7,934 nucleotides of DNA, taken from an uncultured Fusobacteriaceae bacterium (GTDB lineage Bacteria > Fusobacteriota > Fusobacteriia > Fusobacteriales > Fusobacteriaceae). The translations under genes and the position numbers were made by a program. This document shows, piece by piece, positions 1 through 7,018 of the stretch. The DNA lies in assembly GCA_947072715.1 (NCBI GenBank), contig CAMTJB010000040.1, positions 1 through 7,934 on the forward strand. The letters run 5' to 3'. The notes below the pieces were generated by a model that did not search any database, was not told the DNA's origin, and saw nothing but the letters and a program-made list of their open reading frames with translations. Each line of letters opens with the position of its first letter. The stretch's first letter is position 1.

Positions 1-56
1 AAAATCTGAGAATTTCCTAATAGACAAAATAAATTTAATCCATTTTTTATTTGAGA

Positions 57-716
57 TTATAATGAAATGGACCCAGATTTTAAATATAATTTTGATATAG
101 CAGCATCAATTATTTGCTCATTAAACATTTCAATTATTTTAAGAATATTTAAAAATGTGCTATTGAAATCCTTTATTTCTATTTGTATTTTTTCACCATG
201 AACAACTGAATGTCTATTTTTTAATAAATCTGCATCTATATAATTCGATTTGGTTTCATAGGGTGTATAATCTAATCCTATACTTAATAAAATCTCCTTA
301 ATCACAAGAGATGTAGGATTTGACTCTGTTTGAATTACGGGGTTATCTTGTGTATATTTAACCTTAAACCTTTTATCATAATAATCGTCTAAAAATTTAT
401 CAATGAAATTTTGATTGACAGAGACTCTATTTGAGTCAGAAATACCTCTGAAATTTTTGTCAAAGAACAATGATGAAAAATTATTTGTCAATGAATCCAA
501 TTTTAGATTCTGAGATGCTACATGAACTACATAGTAGTTTGCAGCCTGTTTAATAAATCCTTCAAAATGAGCACTTAAAATGGCAATACCTACTCTTGCA
601 AACATAGGATTTTTTGTAGAATTGACAAATAATTTTATATCAATCAACTCTTTTCTTCTCCAAACTAAATCTTTATCTAGTAAATTCTGTAATTTATCTA
701 CTGTTCTAATCTTCAC
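57..716 (-). CDS. MAE_28990/MAE_18760-like HEPN protein, putative RNase effector
   Basis: Last gene of the operon, 219 aa from a GTG start. The reading frame extends two codons upstream to a TTG, but the GTG at 716 is preferred: it gives an MKIRTVD N-terminus and sits 7 nt after GGGAGTGG. Residues 1-60 are helical and include an AHFEGFIK segment (about 49-56) typical of this HEPN family. Near the C-terminus is the HEPN signature R-x4-H (NRHSVVHG; R168 and H173), which in active family members is the ribonuclease site. No signal peptide or membrane segment is seen, so the protein is probably cytoplasmic. The start overlaps the end of the DUF262 gene by 11 bp, which suggests translational coupling and a shared function. 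The family is known near restriction systems and DUF262 genes. RNA cleavage and an abortive or toxic role are inferred. No clear intrinsic terminator follows in positions 1-56; there is only an imperfect AT-rich repeat at 25-53, so the operon could continue past the window edge. Confidence 0.88.
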   Translation of the reverse strand: MKIRTVDKLQNLLDKDLVWRRKELIDIKLFVNSTKNPMFARVGIAILSAHFEGFIKQAANYYVVHVASQNLKLDSLTNNFSSLFFDKNFRGISDSNRVSVNQNFIDKFLDDYYDKRFKVKYTQDNPVIQTESNPTSLVIKEILLSIGLDYTPYETKSNYIDADLLKNRHSVVHGEKIQIEIKDFNSTFLNILKIIEMFNEQIIDAAISKLYLKSGSISL

Positions 717-1809
717 AAACAAACCACTCCCTACTAAATTTTACCAACTGCGCCATTCTATCTAGAGCTCTAGTGCCTGGACGCATTGAAAAATCATAGG
801 AAGCATGTGAGTATATTTGCTTAATTTTATTTTCTAATAATGAAATGTTATTTTGCCAATACTCCAAATTATTATACACTCCTGGAACAATAGCCTCAAA
901 TGAACTTAATAAAGTAGCACCGGTGAATTTATTACTTTTATAACGCTTGAATACATCTTCACCTAAACATCTATATAATAAATCAAATATAGCATCAAAC
1001 TTTTCTTTATCTACTAAATTCAATAAGCTGCCTGCCATGGCAAATTTTTCTAATTCTTCCGTTAAAAAGGAGTCAACATTTCTGCTTTTATTTATATTAT
1101 TAAGAAAATCTTCTGAAAAATTAATATATAATAAGTACCTAACTACAATTTCTAAATCATATCTTTCTTCTGTTTTTGTGTCTGACAATGAAAAACAATT
1201 CTTAAAATTATTTGTTTCTGACATATCTAATAACATTTGATATAAAGAAGGATTAATCATAATTAGGAGGCAATTTCTCAATTCTTGAGGAGAAAGATGT
1301 GTTCCTCCTGTATTTAGTCTCTGAAACATTTCATATTTTGAAGTATCACTGTCTGCTGATTCTTTAATAATAGTAAAATTCAATTTTTCACGTTTAAATG
1401 TAATTTTTTGTTCTTCTGAAAACAAATCATGATTATCCCAACGTACTCCTTCTAAAGAAGGTAAAAATTTGGTTTTACTTAATATTAAAGGCTCATAAAT
1501 TTCACCATTATCTTTTTTTAATACTTGTAAAAATTGTAATATTGTAGACAATCTTTGTTGTCCATCAATAACATCCCATTTTCCATTTAATTTTTGTGCT
1601 ACAAAAATAGGAGGAATTGGTATTCCCAATAAAATCGACTCAATCAATTTAGTTTTTTGTTCAGAATCCCATCTAAAAAACCTTTGAAATTCTGGATGAA
1701 CATCTAATTCATTGTCTTTGTATATATTCATAATCTCACCAATTGACATAGGGTATGAATCCACAACAATTTCATTACGTTTTGCTGATATTTCTTCTCT
1801 TAAGCTCAT
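706..1809 (-). CDS. DUF262 (GmrS N-terminal/ParB-like) protein without visible HNH domain
   Basis: 367-aa protein with an N-terminal DUF262 domain. Visible signatures are FQRFFRWD (41-48), SILLGIPIPPIFV (58-70) and IDGQQRLST (81-89). DGQQR is the family hallmark, placed in the ParB/sulfiredoxin-like fold and linked in GmrSD, BrxU and SspE to nucleotide binding or hydrolysis. Those relatives normally carry a DUF1524 HNH nuclease. I see no His-Asn-His motif here; the second half is helical and ends with an SMRPGTRALDRMAQL block (about 341-355). Either the effector is supplied in trans, with the overlapping HEPN gene the obvious candidate, or the protein only senses or switches. The start ATG follows AGGAGG by 9 nt, and the gene lies 24 bp after the second methyltransferase. 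Family assignment is firm; the function within this operon is inferred. Confidence 0.93.
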   Translation of the reverse strand: MSLREEISAKRNEIVVDSYPMSIGEIMNIYKDNELDVHPEFQRFFRWDSEQKTKLIESILLGIPIPPIFVAQKLNGKWDVIDGQQRLSTILQFLQVLKKDNGEIYEPLILSKTKFLPSLEGVRWDNHDLFSEEQKITFKREKLNFTIIKESADSDTSKYEMFQRLNTGGTHLSPQELRNCLLIMINPSLYQMLLDMSETNNFKNCFSLSDTKTEERYDLEIVVRYLLYINFSEDFLNNINKSRNVDSFLTEELEKFAMAGSLLNLVDKEKFDAIFDLLYRCLGEDVFKRYKSNKFTGATLLSSFEAIVPGVYNNLEYWQNNISLLENKIKQIYSHASYDFSMRPGTRALDRMAQLVKFSREWFVCED

Positions 1810-1833
1810 AAATATACTCCTCCTAAATTAAAA

Positions 1834-3462
1834 TTATTTTATTCTTTTCAATCTTCTTTGCTGCATTTTTTTCCATATTGTTCTGCACTTACTGCAAATA
1901 ATAGGGTCTATATTTAATATATTTATTAATAATTCTTTATCAACTACATCTAATGCTTTTTCAATGTCATCACCATTTCTAACAATGTTATCAACATATT
2001 CAAGTAATTCTTTTTTCAATTTTTCAGGTATGCTCTTGATTATAGGTATCATTATATTTCCTACTTCACTGGGAAGTATCTCTAAAACCCCACCACCATA
2101 GCTTCTACCACATATTTCTGTAAATGCAAATGAAATGCTGTTATAGTATGAAAGTAATACAATCTCATGATCTACATCTTTTGAAAACTTTATTCTATGC
2201 ATGGTATCAGTAGATACTGCATCACATGAGTTTAAAACAAACTTTGGATAGAGATTATTTCGTCTTAAAAAGAATGCATCTGGAACCCAAATAGAAGGAA
2301 TTATATACCATCTGTCTCTTATTGAACATTTATATCCTCTATTTTCCTCATTTGCCTCCCCTTCGGATATATAATTTCTTTGTCCTTGTAAATAATCTTC
2401 ATAAGGTATATTTTTAAAATTAATAAGTTTAGATTTTTTACCACTTTTTACATTGTCATTATGGTCTTCTTCAGTAAAGTAAATACCTTTTGCGTGTGAA
2501 CTACGACCAATTAATGGAAGAGTTACATTGCTCAAGTCATATTCCTTTTCTGTTGTTTCATCAATCGAAAAGAAATCATTATTTCCAGTGGTTATTCCTA
2601 CATTGATAATACCAAACTTAGAGAACTCTGTAAATCTATTATCCTCACGAATCCCCTGTAATAATTTAACATATTCATGTTTAATAAAGTACTTAGTCCA
2701 TTTTTCTTTTACATGACTTAATTTTTGAAATCCATTAGAATTTAAATTTAAAGTATCAAATCCTGTTAAGTCTTCCATCTCTATAATACGTATGCCTTTT
2801 TCTGCCTCTCCTTTTTCACCTATAAATACGACTACCTCTTGCTCCACTGGGAATACAAGTTTTTCGAAAGTGATAAGAGTTATTTTTGCAAATTGGGTTG
2901 ATAAAAATACCCTTAAGTCTTCAGCATAAGCAACCTGTAGTATCTCTGCTGGAATGATAAATGCTATTTTCCCATTATCAGAAAGCATTTTAGTACAAGC
3001 AACAATAAATGCTACCCATGAGTTGATCAATTTATTTGCTTTCATTCCTTGTTCAGTAAGAATTTTAGACTGCAACTCTCTTTGGTGTTCTGTTAAATAT
3101 TGGTATCTGATATAAGGTGGATTTCCTATAACTAAATCATACTTTTGTCCATCTTTATTAGTATCATAAAAATCAAAAAAATCACTACATTTGATTTCTG
3201 TATTTCCATATTCATTAAAACCTTCTGAAACCTTTGCGGCTTCTTTTTCATCAATTTCTACAGCAGTCAACCTATCAAGGCTTTCTATTTTCCCAGCTTT
3301 TTTTAGACTTTTTAAGAAAATTCCATCGCCGCAACTAGGCTCTAATATACTACGAATATTTTTAGAAGCAAAAAGATTAACCAATGCATCCGATAATTGT
3401 AATGGTGTGTAGTAAGCACCCCTTAATTTTTGTTCTGAACTATCATTTTTGAGCCTCATCAT
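1834..3462 (-). CDS. Eco57I-type N6-adenine DNA methyltransferase (companion M subunit)
   Basis: 542-aa class I SAM-dependent adenine methyltransferase. In order: GAYYTP (15-20, motif X region), EPSCGDGIFL (41-50, SAM-binding motif I), AVEIDEKEA (67-75, motif II), CSDFF (92-96, motif III), NPPY (114-117, catalytic motif IV), then a target-recognition half with RDRWYIIP (382-389) and CGRSYGGGVLEILPSE (451-466), a block common in Eco57I-type methyltransferases. The size fits the free methylase of the Eco57I system (about 540 aa, from memory). It probably methylates adenines in the recognition site, including the strand the fusion enzyme leaves unprotected. The C-terminus carries a C-x2-C pair (C523, C526) and a basic tail (QQRRLKRIK), which is unusual. 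The start lies 9 bp after the stop of the upstream gene. Tandem ATGs at 3462 and 3459 follow AAGGAGGTGG; the second has the slightly better spacing, so the start is uncertain by one codon. Confidence 0.95.
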   Translation of the reverse strand: MMRLKNDSSEQKLRGAYYTPLQLSDALVNLFASKNIRSILEPSCGDGIFLKSLKKAGKIESLDRLTAVEIDEKEAAKVSEGFNEYGNTEIKCSDFFDFYDTNKDGQKYDLVIGNPPYIRYQYLTEHQRELQSKILTEQGMKANKLINSWVAFIVACTKMLSDNGKIAFIIPAEILQVAYAEDLRVFLSTQFAKITLITFEKLVFPVEQEVVVFIGEKGEAEKGIRIIEMEDLTGFDTLNLNSNGFQKLSHVKEKWTKYFIKHEYVKLLQGIREDNRFTEFSKFGIINVGITTGNNDFFSIDETTEKEYDLSNVTLPLIGRSSHAKGIYFTEEDHNDNVKSGKKSKLINFKNIPYEDYLQGQRNYISEGEANEENRGYKCSIRDRWYIIPSIWVPDAFFLRRNNLYPKFVLNSCDAVSTDTMHRIKFSKDVDHEIVLLSYYNSISFAFTEICGRSYGGGVLEILPSEVGNIMIPIIKSIPEKLKKELLEYVDNIVRNGDDIEKALDVVDKELLINILNIDPIICSKCRTIWKKMQQRRLKRIK

Positions 3463-3471
3463 TCCACCTCC

Positions 3472-6462
3472 TTAAAAATTTTGTTTATAAATTTGTGTTA
3501 TTATGTCTTCAATATTTTTTATAATAGACTCTTTTCTTCTATTCAAAACTATTTCAACTCGTTTTTCATGATTTATTGCTAACGTTGTATTAATCTCATA
3601 TATTTCCTGAGAGAGAGAAACAACTTTATTATGTGATATCATATGTTCCTCATTTGAAAAATCTAATTCTATAAAAGGTATTGTAGGTAAGGTCTGTGTA
3701 CCCCTTGCTACAAAACCTCCTTCAAAGTCACTGCCCACTAAAGAAATAATTTTTTCTGAAATTGGATGTGATAACCATGCTTGTATATACTCCAATGCAT
3801 ATGGGCTACTATTTTTATTACTAATTGCACAGTAACCTGCTGTTCCACCAGAAGAAACCAATATATCATGCGTATCATAAATATACATAGCATTTTTACG
3901 CAGGATACCAACTATTAATTTTGTTGTATTTGTAAAGGCTCGAAGAGCTTGTGTACGTCCATATTGATACCATGTGCTTTCTGTTGCATTCGGAACATCT
4001 CTAGTTCCAAAATTCGATACACATTTGGGAACTAACCTACTATAATAATGTTCTAAATATCTATATGTTTCAGGATAAGAAGATTTCATAGTCTCTAATG
4101 GTATAAGGATTCCATCTGAATCGTATGGAAATATAATTTTCTTATCAGTGCTCAAGTAACTATATGTATTTAAACCTTTTTCATTTTTTTTAGTAGGCTT
4201 AAAATATGGTCTTAATATGGATTTTTCTATTTTAAATGATACCCCATCTCTAATAATCTCATAATAATTTTCTGTCTCTCTTTGAACTTCATTCAACGAA
4301 AACCAATAGACGGCTGGCCGTCTTTCAGCACTCGTCTGTATTCCATTATATATATTAACATATTTAGATAAAGGTACTGAGTGCTTTTCGAGTTTTTTTA
4401 ATCTTTTTAAAAAATCAATATCTGTACTCAATTTCCAAGGTAATCCGTTTAACAACTGAATGTTTAAGTCTATACTGTTTGTGTTACTACCTAACCAAAG
4501 ACTTTCGATTGACTTAACATACGAGTATTTGAACTCTGTTTGAGGACTTTTTTGAAGTAACATAATTGCACTATAAATTGTTTTATCTTTAAAAAGTTGA
4601 GTATCACCAAAGTCATCCAGTCTAACTAGAAATTTATTTTTAGCAATTATCTCTCGTAATTTTACCCCTGAACCTATTTTATAAAATTTATTTGGGATGA
4701 TATAACAAACATACCCATTCGATTTAACTTTTTTTAGTGCTTGTTCTACAAAAACAAAGTATTTATCAAATTGCTTGTGTGTTGATTTATAGTTTTTTTT
4801 ATAAAGTTTGAATTCTGCCTTTGGTAATAAAGTATGCATTCCTTGTGTACTCACATATGGAGGATTTCCTATAATTACATCAAAAGACTCTTGGAAAACA
4901 CTTCCCCAATCTAGTGGAGCCATTGCTATAAGATCATCATCTGATAATTTTTTATTACATATATCTTCATTTGAAATAAGAGCATTCCCATAAAAAATAT
5001 TTTGTGACATATCTGGTAATATAGGAACTACACCGTGCACAGAATGTTCTGTTTCATCCTCAATTAATTTCACTACCAATGAGAATTTAGCTACTTCAAC
5101 TGCATGAATATCTATATCAATTCCATAGATACAGTTTATTAATATGTTCTTTTTTTCTTCCAATGGTAATTTATAATTACCATTATCAAGTTCAATTAAA
5201 TGAGAAATATCATGTTTAATATACCAATTCACACAATACATCTGCATATAATCAAAAACTTCCTCAAGGAAAATGCCAGATCCACAGGCTATATCTGAAA
5301 TTTTTATACTTAATATTTCTAATGGAGTCTTATCAATACAAACCCTTGATAATGTCTCTTCAACCATATATTTCACTATTTCAGTAGGTGTTGTAACTAC
5401 TGAACGATTAGCACAATCTTTTTTAGGCTTTAGGATAATAGTATTGTTTTCCGTAATACTAAGTTGTTCTGTAAGAAACAACTCATATATTTTTCCTAAT
5501 AAATTAGGCTCAATTATATTGAACATGTATGGACTTTGTGGATAATATAGACTTGTTATTATATCAGTGATAATAGAATTGTTTAAATCAAAAATAATAT
5601 TTTCACCAGTAAAGAGTTCCGAATTATATTTTTTATCTGCTGCACGAAATAATTCCTCTAATTTTTTTTGTAGCTGAGAAGGATCACTGATTGTTTCTTC
5701 CAGTTTATAATAAACAGGCAAATTTTTATCTTCACATATTCTTAGAAATATGATTTTATTTATAAAACTTTGGACAATATCATTTAACACTTCTAATGAC
5801 TGGTATTTAATATTTTTATTATAAAGTTCATTGCTTAAAGCAACTCGCCATTCATTAATTTGTTTTAAAAACAGTTCATCTACCTGTTGCCTTTGACTGC
5901 CCTCTGAAACAAAATGCTTCTTTATCATGTTTTCAAAATCTCCTGAATATAGAGTGTCACGAGATACAAGTGAAGCTATTTCATCAAACTTATCGATAAA
6001 TTCAGTATAGTAATAAGTACGATACCTCGCAGTACTGCTATTATCACTGTCTTTAGGAACAAAAGTAGTATCATATATGATAAAATATTCAAAGTTAGTC
6101 AGTATTGATAGGCTATGTTTTGCATTCCAACCATATTTTCTGCATTGGAAAGCGGGTGAACTCCCATTAAAAATATCTACTGATGGCTTCTTTGCCTCTA
6201 CAAATATTTTAGAAACACCCCTAAGGGTAAGTGTATAATCTGGTCTATCTGACTGTGTTGAATAATTTTCGCCCACAATTTCTCTATATTGAGGTGCCTC
6301 CCCTTTCTCATTTGATACATCCCACCCTAGTAATTTTAAAAAAGGATCAATATACTCAATCCTACATTGGTGCTCATTATATGAATTTTTATTATCTTTG
6401 TAATAGTTTATATTATCACTAAATTTTTGAACTAAAAACTTTAATTTTTCTAAATCAAACAT
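3472..6462 (-). CDS. Eco57I-like type IIG restriction endonuclease-methyltransferase fusion
   Basis: 996 aa from the ATG at 6462. The frame extends to an ATG at 6507, but that start would sit deep inside the upstream gene with no properly spaced RBS; 6462 begins MFDLEKLKF and overlaps the upstream stop by 8 bp (ATGTTTGA). The N-terminal domain is a PD-(D/E)xK nuclease: E36, PD at 74-75, then E89-A-K91. A helical linker follows to about residue 350. The methyltransferase has TTPTEIVKYM (motif X), DIACGSGIFL (390-399, motif I), GIDIDIHAVEVAK (motif II) and NPPY (533-536, motif IV). The C-terminal third is a TaqI-like specificity domain containing WYQYGRTQ (831-838). Family knowledge: such enzymes cut a short distance to one side of an asymmetric site and methylate one strand. 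Length and nuclease position agree closely with Eco57I (just under 1000 aa, catalytic Asp near 78, from memory). All key motifs look intact. Recognition sequence cannot be read from the sequence. Confidence 0.95.
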   Translation of the reverse strand: MFDLEKLKFLVQKFSDNINYYKDNKNSYNEHQCRIEYIDPFLKLLGWDVSNEKGEAPQYREIVGENYSTQSDRPDYTLTLRGVSKIFVEAKKPSVDIFNGSSPAFQCRKYGWNAKHSLSILTNFEYFIIYDTTFVPKDSDNSSTARYRTYYYTEFIDKFDEIASLVSRDTLYSGDFENMIKKHFVSEGSQRQQVDELFLKQINEWRVALSNELYNKNIKYQSLEVLNDIVQSFINKIIFLRICEDKNLPVYYKLEETISDPSQLQKKLEELFRAADKKYNSELFTGENIIFDLNNSIITDIITSLYYPQSPYMFNIIEPNLLGKIYELFLTEQLSITENNTIILKPKKDCANRSVVTTPTEIVKYMVEETLSRVCIDKTPLEILSIKISDIACGSGIFLEEVFDYMQMYCVNWYIKHDISHLIELDNGNYKLPLEEKKNILINCIYGIDIDIHAVEVAKFSLVVKLIEDETEHSVHGVVPILPDMSQNIFYGNALISNEDICNKKLSDDDLIAMAPLDWGSVFQESFDVIIGNPPYVSTQGMHTLLPKAEFKLYKKNYKSTHKQFDKYFVFVEQALKKVKSNGYVCYIIPNKFYKIGSGVKLREIIAKNKFLVRLDDFGDTQLFKDKTIYSAIMLLQKSPQTEFKYSYVKSIESLWLGSNTNSIDLNIQLLNGLPWKLSTDIDFLKRLKKLEKHSVPLSKYVNIYNGIQTSAERRPAVYWFSLNEVQRETENYYEIIRDGVSFKIEKSILRPYFKPTKKNEKGLNTYSYLSTDKKIIFPYDSDGILIPLETMKSSYPETYRYLEHYYSRLVPKCVSNFGTRDVPNATESTWYQYGRTQALRAFTNTTKLIVGILRKNAMYIYDTHDILVSSGGTAGYCAISNKNSSPYALEYIQAWLSHPISEKIISLVGSDFEGGFVARGTQTLPTIPFIELDFSNEEHMISHNKVVSLSQEIYEINTTLAINHEKRVEIVLNRRKESIIKNIEDIITQIYKQNF

Positions 6463-6640
6463 TACTATCACCAACTTTACGTTTATCATTTGTAGGTTTT
6501 TCTGCATCTTCCGGTATAATCCAGATTCTACTCAGCCTTACTACTCCTTTTATGCGATTTTCTTTACATAATATTTGAATTTGTCTTTCTGTAATACCCC
6601 ATTTTAGAGCAAGTTCTTGCACTGTAATATATCCCTTCAT
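6455..6640 (-). CDS. Small MerR/excisionase-like helix-turn-helix DNA-binding protein
   Basis: 61-aa first gene of the operon. The frame extends three codons to a GTG at 6649, but that codon lies inside the ribosome binding site GAGGTG (6647-6652), so the ATG at 6640, 6 nt downstream, is chosen. Residues 4-50 (YITVQELALKWGITERQIQ, then NRIKG, WIIP) match the short HTH_17/MerR-type winged helix found in excisionases and many small regulators of low-GC bacteria: a helix-turn-helix followed by a beta-wing with a conserved Trp, then a polar tail. The gene's 3' end overlaps the restriction enzyme start by 8 bp. A regulatory role on the operon's own promoter, comparable to the controller proteins of restriction systems, is an inference from its position. 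It is not an Xre-type C protein. An alternative is a structural or excisionase-like accessory role. Confidence 0.85.
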   Translation of the reverse strand: MKGYITVQELALKWGITERQIQILCKENRIKGVVRLSRIWIIPEDAEKPTNDKRKVGDSNV

Positions 6641-6646
6641 TTTAAA

Positions 6647-6652
6647 CACCTC
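6647..6652 (-). promoter_or_regulatory. RBS of the HTH gene that decides its start
   Basis: GAGGTG on the minus strand, 6 nt upstream of the ATG at 6640. It contains the GTG that would otherwise be read as an upstream start, so the downstream ATG is preferred. Confidence 0.75.
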
Positions 6653-6684
6653 AATAGATTTTTTTAACTTATCAATCTTCTAAC

Positions 6685-6713
6685 ATTATATTCGTTTAAA
6701 CGAACATTGTCAA
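6685..6713 (-). promoter_or_regulatory. Consensus sigma-A promoter of the defence operon
   Basis: On the minus strand, TTGACA (6713-6708) and TATAAT (6690-6685) are separated by exactly 17 bp, so both hexamers and the spacing match the housekeeping consensus perfectly. Transcription would start near 6678, giving a leader of about 38 nt before the HTH gene. So strong a promoter in front of a toxic restriction system suggests that repression is needed. The spacer is largely occupied by a palindrome. Confidence 0.87.
6691..6704. promoter_or_regulatory. Putative operator: 14-bp perfect palindrome in the promoter spacer
   Basis: TTCGTTTAAACGAA is a perfect palindrome lying immediately upstream of the -10 hexamer and inside the 17-bp spacer. 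A dimeric protein bound here would compete with, or remodel, RNA polymerase binding. MerR-type regulators act at spacer sites, although usually at promoters with 19-20 bp spacers, whereas this one is already optimal at 17; simple repression is therefore more likely. The arrangement is the reverse of the Bacillota LexA box (GAAC-N4-GTTC), so it is not an SOS box. The binding protein is unknown; the operon's own HTH protein is the first candidate. Confidence 0.6.
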
Positions 6714-6840
6714 GTGAATTGCATATGATAGATAAAATCTTAGAATTGAAAAGCAAATTAGCACTATTTATGAAATAATGTTTAATATAGAAAGATTTTC
6801 TTCTTGCAACAGAATAAAATTAATTAGGTAAATATTAATA

Positions 6841-6867
6841 TGTAATCTAAATTCCCATAAGATTACA
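6841..6867. repeat. Inverted repeat, 8-bp arms
   Basis: TGTAATCT (6841-6848) and AGATTACA (6860-6867) are perfect complements around an 11-nt loop. The loop carries AAATTCC, which reappears in the next repeat. Confidence 0.6.
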
Positions 6868-6876
6868 ACTAGGTTG

Positions 6877-6893
6877 AAATTCCACTGGAATTT
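6877..6893. repeat. Near-perfect palindrome, 8-bp arms around one base
   Basis: AAATTCCA-C-TGGAATTT is fully symmetrical. Its right arm, extended to GGAATTTAG (6887-6895), also pairs perfectly over 9 bp with CTAAATTCC at 6847-6855, so the two arrangements exclude one another if transcribed. It could equally be a protein-binding site. Confidence 0.6.
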
Positions 6894-6953
6894 AGAGTGT
6901 TTAGTGGTAAGTTTTTTGAAATAATATTCAGACTTTTTTACTGCAATAATCAC

Positions 6954-6987
6954 TTATCAAAATTATTATACATAATATTTTTGATAA
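6954..6987. repeat. AT-rich inverted repeat, 16-bp arms with one mismatch
   Basis: TTATCAAAATTATTAT (6954-6969) and ATAATATTTTTGATAA (6972-6987) are complementary except at one position, with a 2-nt centre. No run of T follows on the minus strand and only TTTT on the plus strand, so it is not a classical terminator. Possible roles are a binding site, a cruciform, or a relic of a mobile-element end. Confidence 0.55.
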
Positions 6988-6992
6988 TTTTC

Positions 6993-7018
6993 ATGAAGAA
7001 ATAAGGGCTTTCGCCCCT
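6993..7018 (-). terminator. Intrinsic terminator of the radC-family gene
   Basis: On the minus strand AGGGGC-GAAA-GCCCTT forms a 6-bp stem (one G-T pair) closed by a GAAA tetraloop, followed by the moderately T-rich ATTTCTTC. It overlaps the radC remnant's stop codon, which fits its role as that gene's terminator. Confidence 0.62.

Larger units (their letters stand above)
6714..7002. other. AT-rich intergenic region with inverted repeats, no convincing gene
   Basis: About 290 bp between the operon promoter and the radC remnant's terminator. The one longer reading frame (minus strand, 6768-6953) starts at a GTG without a ribosome binding site and has no recognisable domain. The region does contain several inverted repeats, listed separately (6841-6867, 6877-6893, 6954-6987). 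I see no tRNA, riboswitch consensus or direct-repeat array. Confidence 0.6.

Noticed and set aside
25..53. Operon terminator after the HEPN gene
   Set aside because: Only an imperfect AT-only repeat with a bulge and no following T run on the minus strand.
3472..6462. BREX PglX methyltransferase
   Set aside because: The N-terminal PD-(D/E)xK nuclease domain, the shorter length, and the absence of other BREX genes fit an Eco57I-like type IIG enzyme better.
6463..6507. Fifteen-codon N-terminal extension of the restriction enzyme
   Set aside because: The upstream ATG lies inside the HTH gene with its purine-rich stretch directly abutting; the ATG at 6462 gives the usual stop-start overlap and the length expected for the family.
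6691..6704. LexA/SOS box
   Set aside because: The half-sites are in the opposite order (TTCG...CGAA) to the Bacillota consensus GAAC-N4-GTTC.
6768..6953. 61-aa minus-strand reading frame in the intergenic region
   Set aside because: GTG start with no ribosome binding site, no recognisable motif, and it spans inverted repeats; most likely chance in AT-rich DNA.
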